From Mucilaginibacter sp. (GTDB lineage Bacteria > Bacteroidota > Bacteroidia > Sphingobacteriales > Sphingobacteriaceae), in the NCBI GenBank assembly GCA_028288305.1, contig JAQBOA010000065.1:41643-105642 (forward strand): a stretch of DNA of 64,000 nucleotides, read 5' to 3'. Below the pieces are notes generated by a model, which did no database searches, was not told the origin of the DNA, and saw nothing but the letters and a program-made list of their open reading frames with translations. A program made the translations under genes and the position numbers. How positions within the stretch are numbered: the stretch's first letter is position 1; the number at the start of each line of letters is the position of its first letter. Positions 63,174-64,000 of the stretch are shown here, one piece after another.

Positions 63174-63917
63174 ATGATTTTAAGAGCAGAAAATTTATTA
63201 AAAAAATATAAGCAGCGAACTGTTGTAAATGATGTTTCCTTTAATGTTTCACAGGGGGAAATAGTAGGTTTGCTTGGGCCAAATGGCGCCGGGAAAACCA
63301 CTTCGTTTTACATGATAGTTGGTTTGATAAAACCTAACGAAGGGAAGATATTTTTAGAAGATCAAGATATTACCGGCGATCCAATGTACCGTCGTGCACA
63401 AAAAGGAATAGGTTATCTTGCGCAGGAAGCGTCTGTATTTCGCAAGCTTTCCGTTGAAGATAATATTAAAGCTGTTCTCGAAATGGGCACGATGACCAAA
63501 GAAAGACAGCAGGAAAAACTGGAACAGCTTATAGATGAATTCAGTCTTCATAAAGTACGCAGAAACCGCGGTGATCTTTTATCAGGAGGTGAACGGCGGC
63601 GCACTGAAATTGCAAGGGCTTTAGCCGCCGAACCTAATTTTATTTTATTGGATGAACCGTTTGCCGGCGTTGACCCAATTGCGGTGGAAGAAATACAGGC
63701 TATGGTAGCAAAATTAAGACACCGCAACATTGGCATATTGATCACAGACCATAATGTGCAGGAAACGCTTTCGATCACTGATAGGGCCTATTTGCTTTTT
63801 GAAGGTAAGATATTAGAATCAGGAGTACCCGAAGTACTGGCCGCTAATGAAATGGTACGTAAAGTTTATCTTGGCTCTAACTTTGTATTGAAAAGAAAAA
63901 CCTTCGCTCAAACCTGA
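63174..63917 (+). CDS. lptB: LPS export ABC transporter ATP-binding protein
   Basis: A 247-residue ATPase of the LptB type. Walker A is GPNGAGKTT at 35-43, the Q-loop and [17 protein letters not shown] are characteristic of LptB, the signature is [15 protein letters not shown] and Walker B is [13 protein letters not shown] with the switch His in [10 protein letters not shown]. It powers LPS extraction from the inner membrane with LptFG, which are not in the window. The close spacing to the next gene (6 bases) suggests an operon. Confidence 0.95.
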   Translation: MILRAENLLKKYKQRTVVNDVSFNVSQGEIVGLLGPNGAGKTTSFYMIVGLIKPNEGKIFLEDQDITGDPMYRRAQKGIGYLAQEASVFRKLSVEDNIKAVLEMGTMTKERQQEKLEQLIDEFSLHKVRRNRGDLLSGGERRRTEIARALAAEPNFILLDEPFAGVDPIAVEEIQAMVAKLRHRNIGILITDHNVQETLSITDRAYLLFEGKILESGVPEVLAANEMVRKVYLGSNFVLKRKTFAQT

Positions 63918-63923
63918 TAATTT

Positions 63924-64000
63924 ATGACCATTTTTAATTCAGTATTTACCTGGTTCATGAAAAAGCGTATCCACCAGATAGAGCTTTTTATGAAATATCC
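63924..64000 (+). CDS. GH3-like protein, 5' part only
   Basis: The window ends after 25 codons of a gene that starts 6 bases after lptB. The visible N-terminus, MTIFNSVFTWFMKKRIHQIE followed by LFMKYP, matches the start of Bacteroidota proteins annotated as GH3 auxin-responsive promoter family (acyl-adenylate/ligase-like). The assignment rests on 25 residues, so it is tentative, and its role next to lptB is unknown. Confidence 0.6.
   Translation, partial: MTIFNSVFTWFMKKRIHQIELFMKY

Overview
The window is a chromosomal stretch of a Bacteroidota bacterium, most likely family Sphingobacteriaceae (Mucilaginibacter/Pedobacter type). The evidence is moderate GC content, TAnnTTTG-type promoters, a protein with a C-terminal type IX secretion (gliding-associated) domain, a TonB-dependent receptor with an N-terminal carboxypeptidase-like domain, a trimeric b-type succinate dehydrogenase, DUF1016 and GxxExxY genes, and many short palindromic repeats between genes. 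The genus is inferred from gene content and style, not from a marker gene. I see no rRNA, tRNA, CRISPR array, prophage or complete insertion sequence.

Layout. 1-650: a RelE/ParE-type toxin-antitoxin pair. 650-5750 (minus): the threonine operon thrL-thrA-thrB-thrC, preceded by a newly recognised Thr-rich leader peptide with attenuator-like hairpins. 5850-8250: a secreted DUF4468-like protein, rsgA and a two-gene unit of unknown function. 8300-15300: a Cys/Met PLP enzyme, a GxxExxY gene bracketed by 37-bp direct repeats, dtd, a MazG-like pyrophosphohydrolase, a ComB-like phosphatase, gcvT, a glycosyltransferase and rnhB. 15400-20030: a PP2C/SpoIIE phosphatase, an OppC-type permease, a GT2 glycosyltransferase and a flippase-like membrane protein. 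20200-28300: dienelactone hydrolase, NTF2-like protein, SNF2 helicase, small secreted protein, PNPOx-like protein, a DUF1016 nuclease-like gene flanked by two paralogous mini-genes, and dapF. 28400-35300: a DegP/HtrA protease, pdeM, and the sdhCAB operon with a Coq7-like diiron protein gene between sdhA and sdhB. 35500-42800: a histidine kinase, two flavoenzymes, a Pro/Thr-rich secreted protein, a small Cys-rich protein inside an inverted-repeat-bounded segment, and an NHL-repeat lipoprotein. 43000-49500: an ATP-grasp/alpha-E/transglutaminase operon and a large type IX cargo protein. 49550-58000: a hypothetical protein, a Fic protein with operator-like repeats over its promoter, a LytS/LytT two-component operon led by a frameshifted haem protein, and a TonB-dependent receptor. 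58100-64000: a thioredoxin-like protein, a Gfo/Idh/MocA oxidoreductase, a response regulator, an MBL hydrolase, recJ, lptB and the start of a GH3-like gene.

The strongest unexplained signal is the repeat landscape. Many intergenic gaps hold a different inverted-repeat element: a word such as CGTAAAT, or CCCCCTTTAGGGGGTTAGGGGGCT-like arms, present as two inverted arms. Several sit inside operons (thr, comB/gcvT, sdh, ATP-grasp/alpha-E), and two have an arm that is translated as the N-terminus of the downstream enzyme (thrB and comB). Other notable items are the thr leader, the GxxExxY cassette, the mini-ORF pair around the DUF1016 gene with a 39-bp in-frame tandem repeat, the Fic operator, the Coq7-like gene within sdh, and the frameshifted P460 gene.
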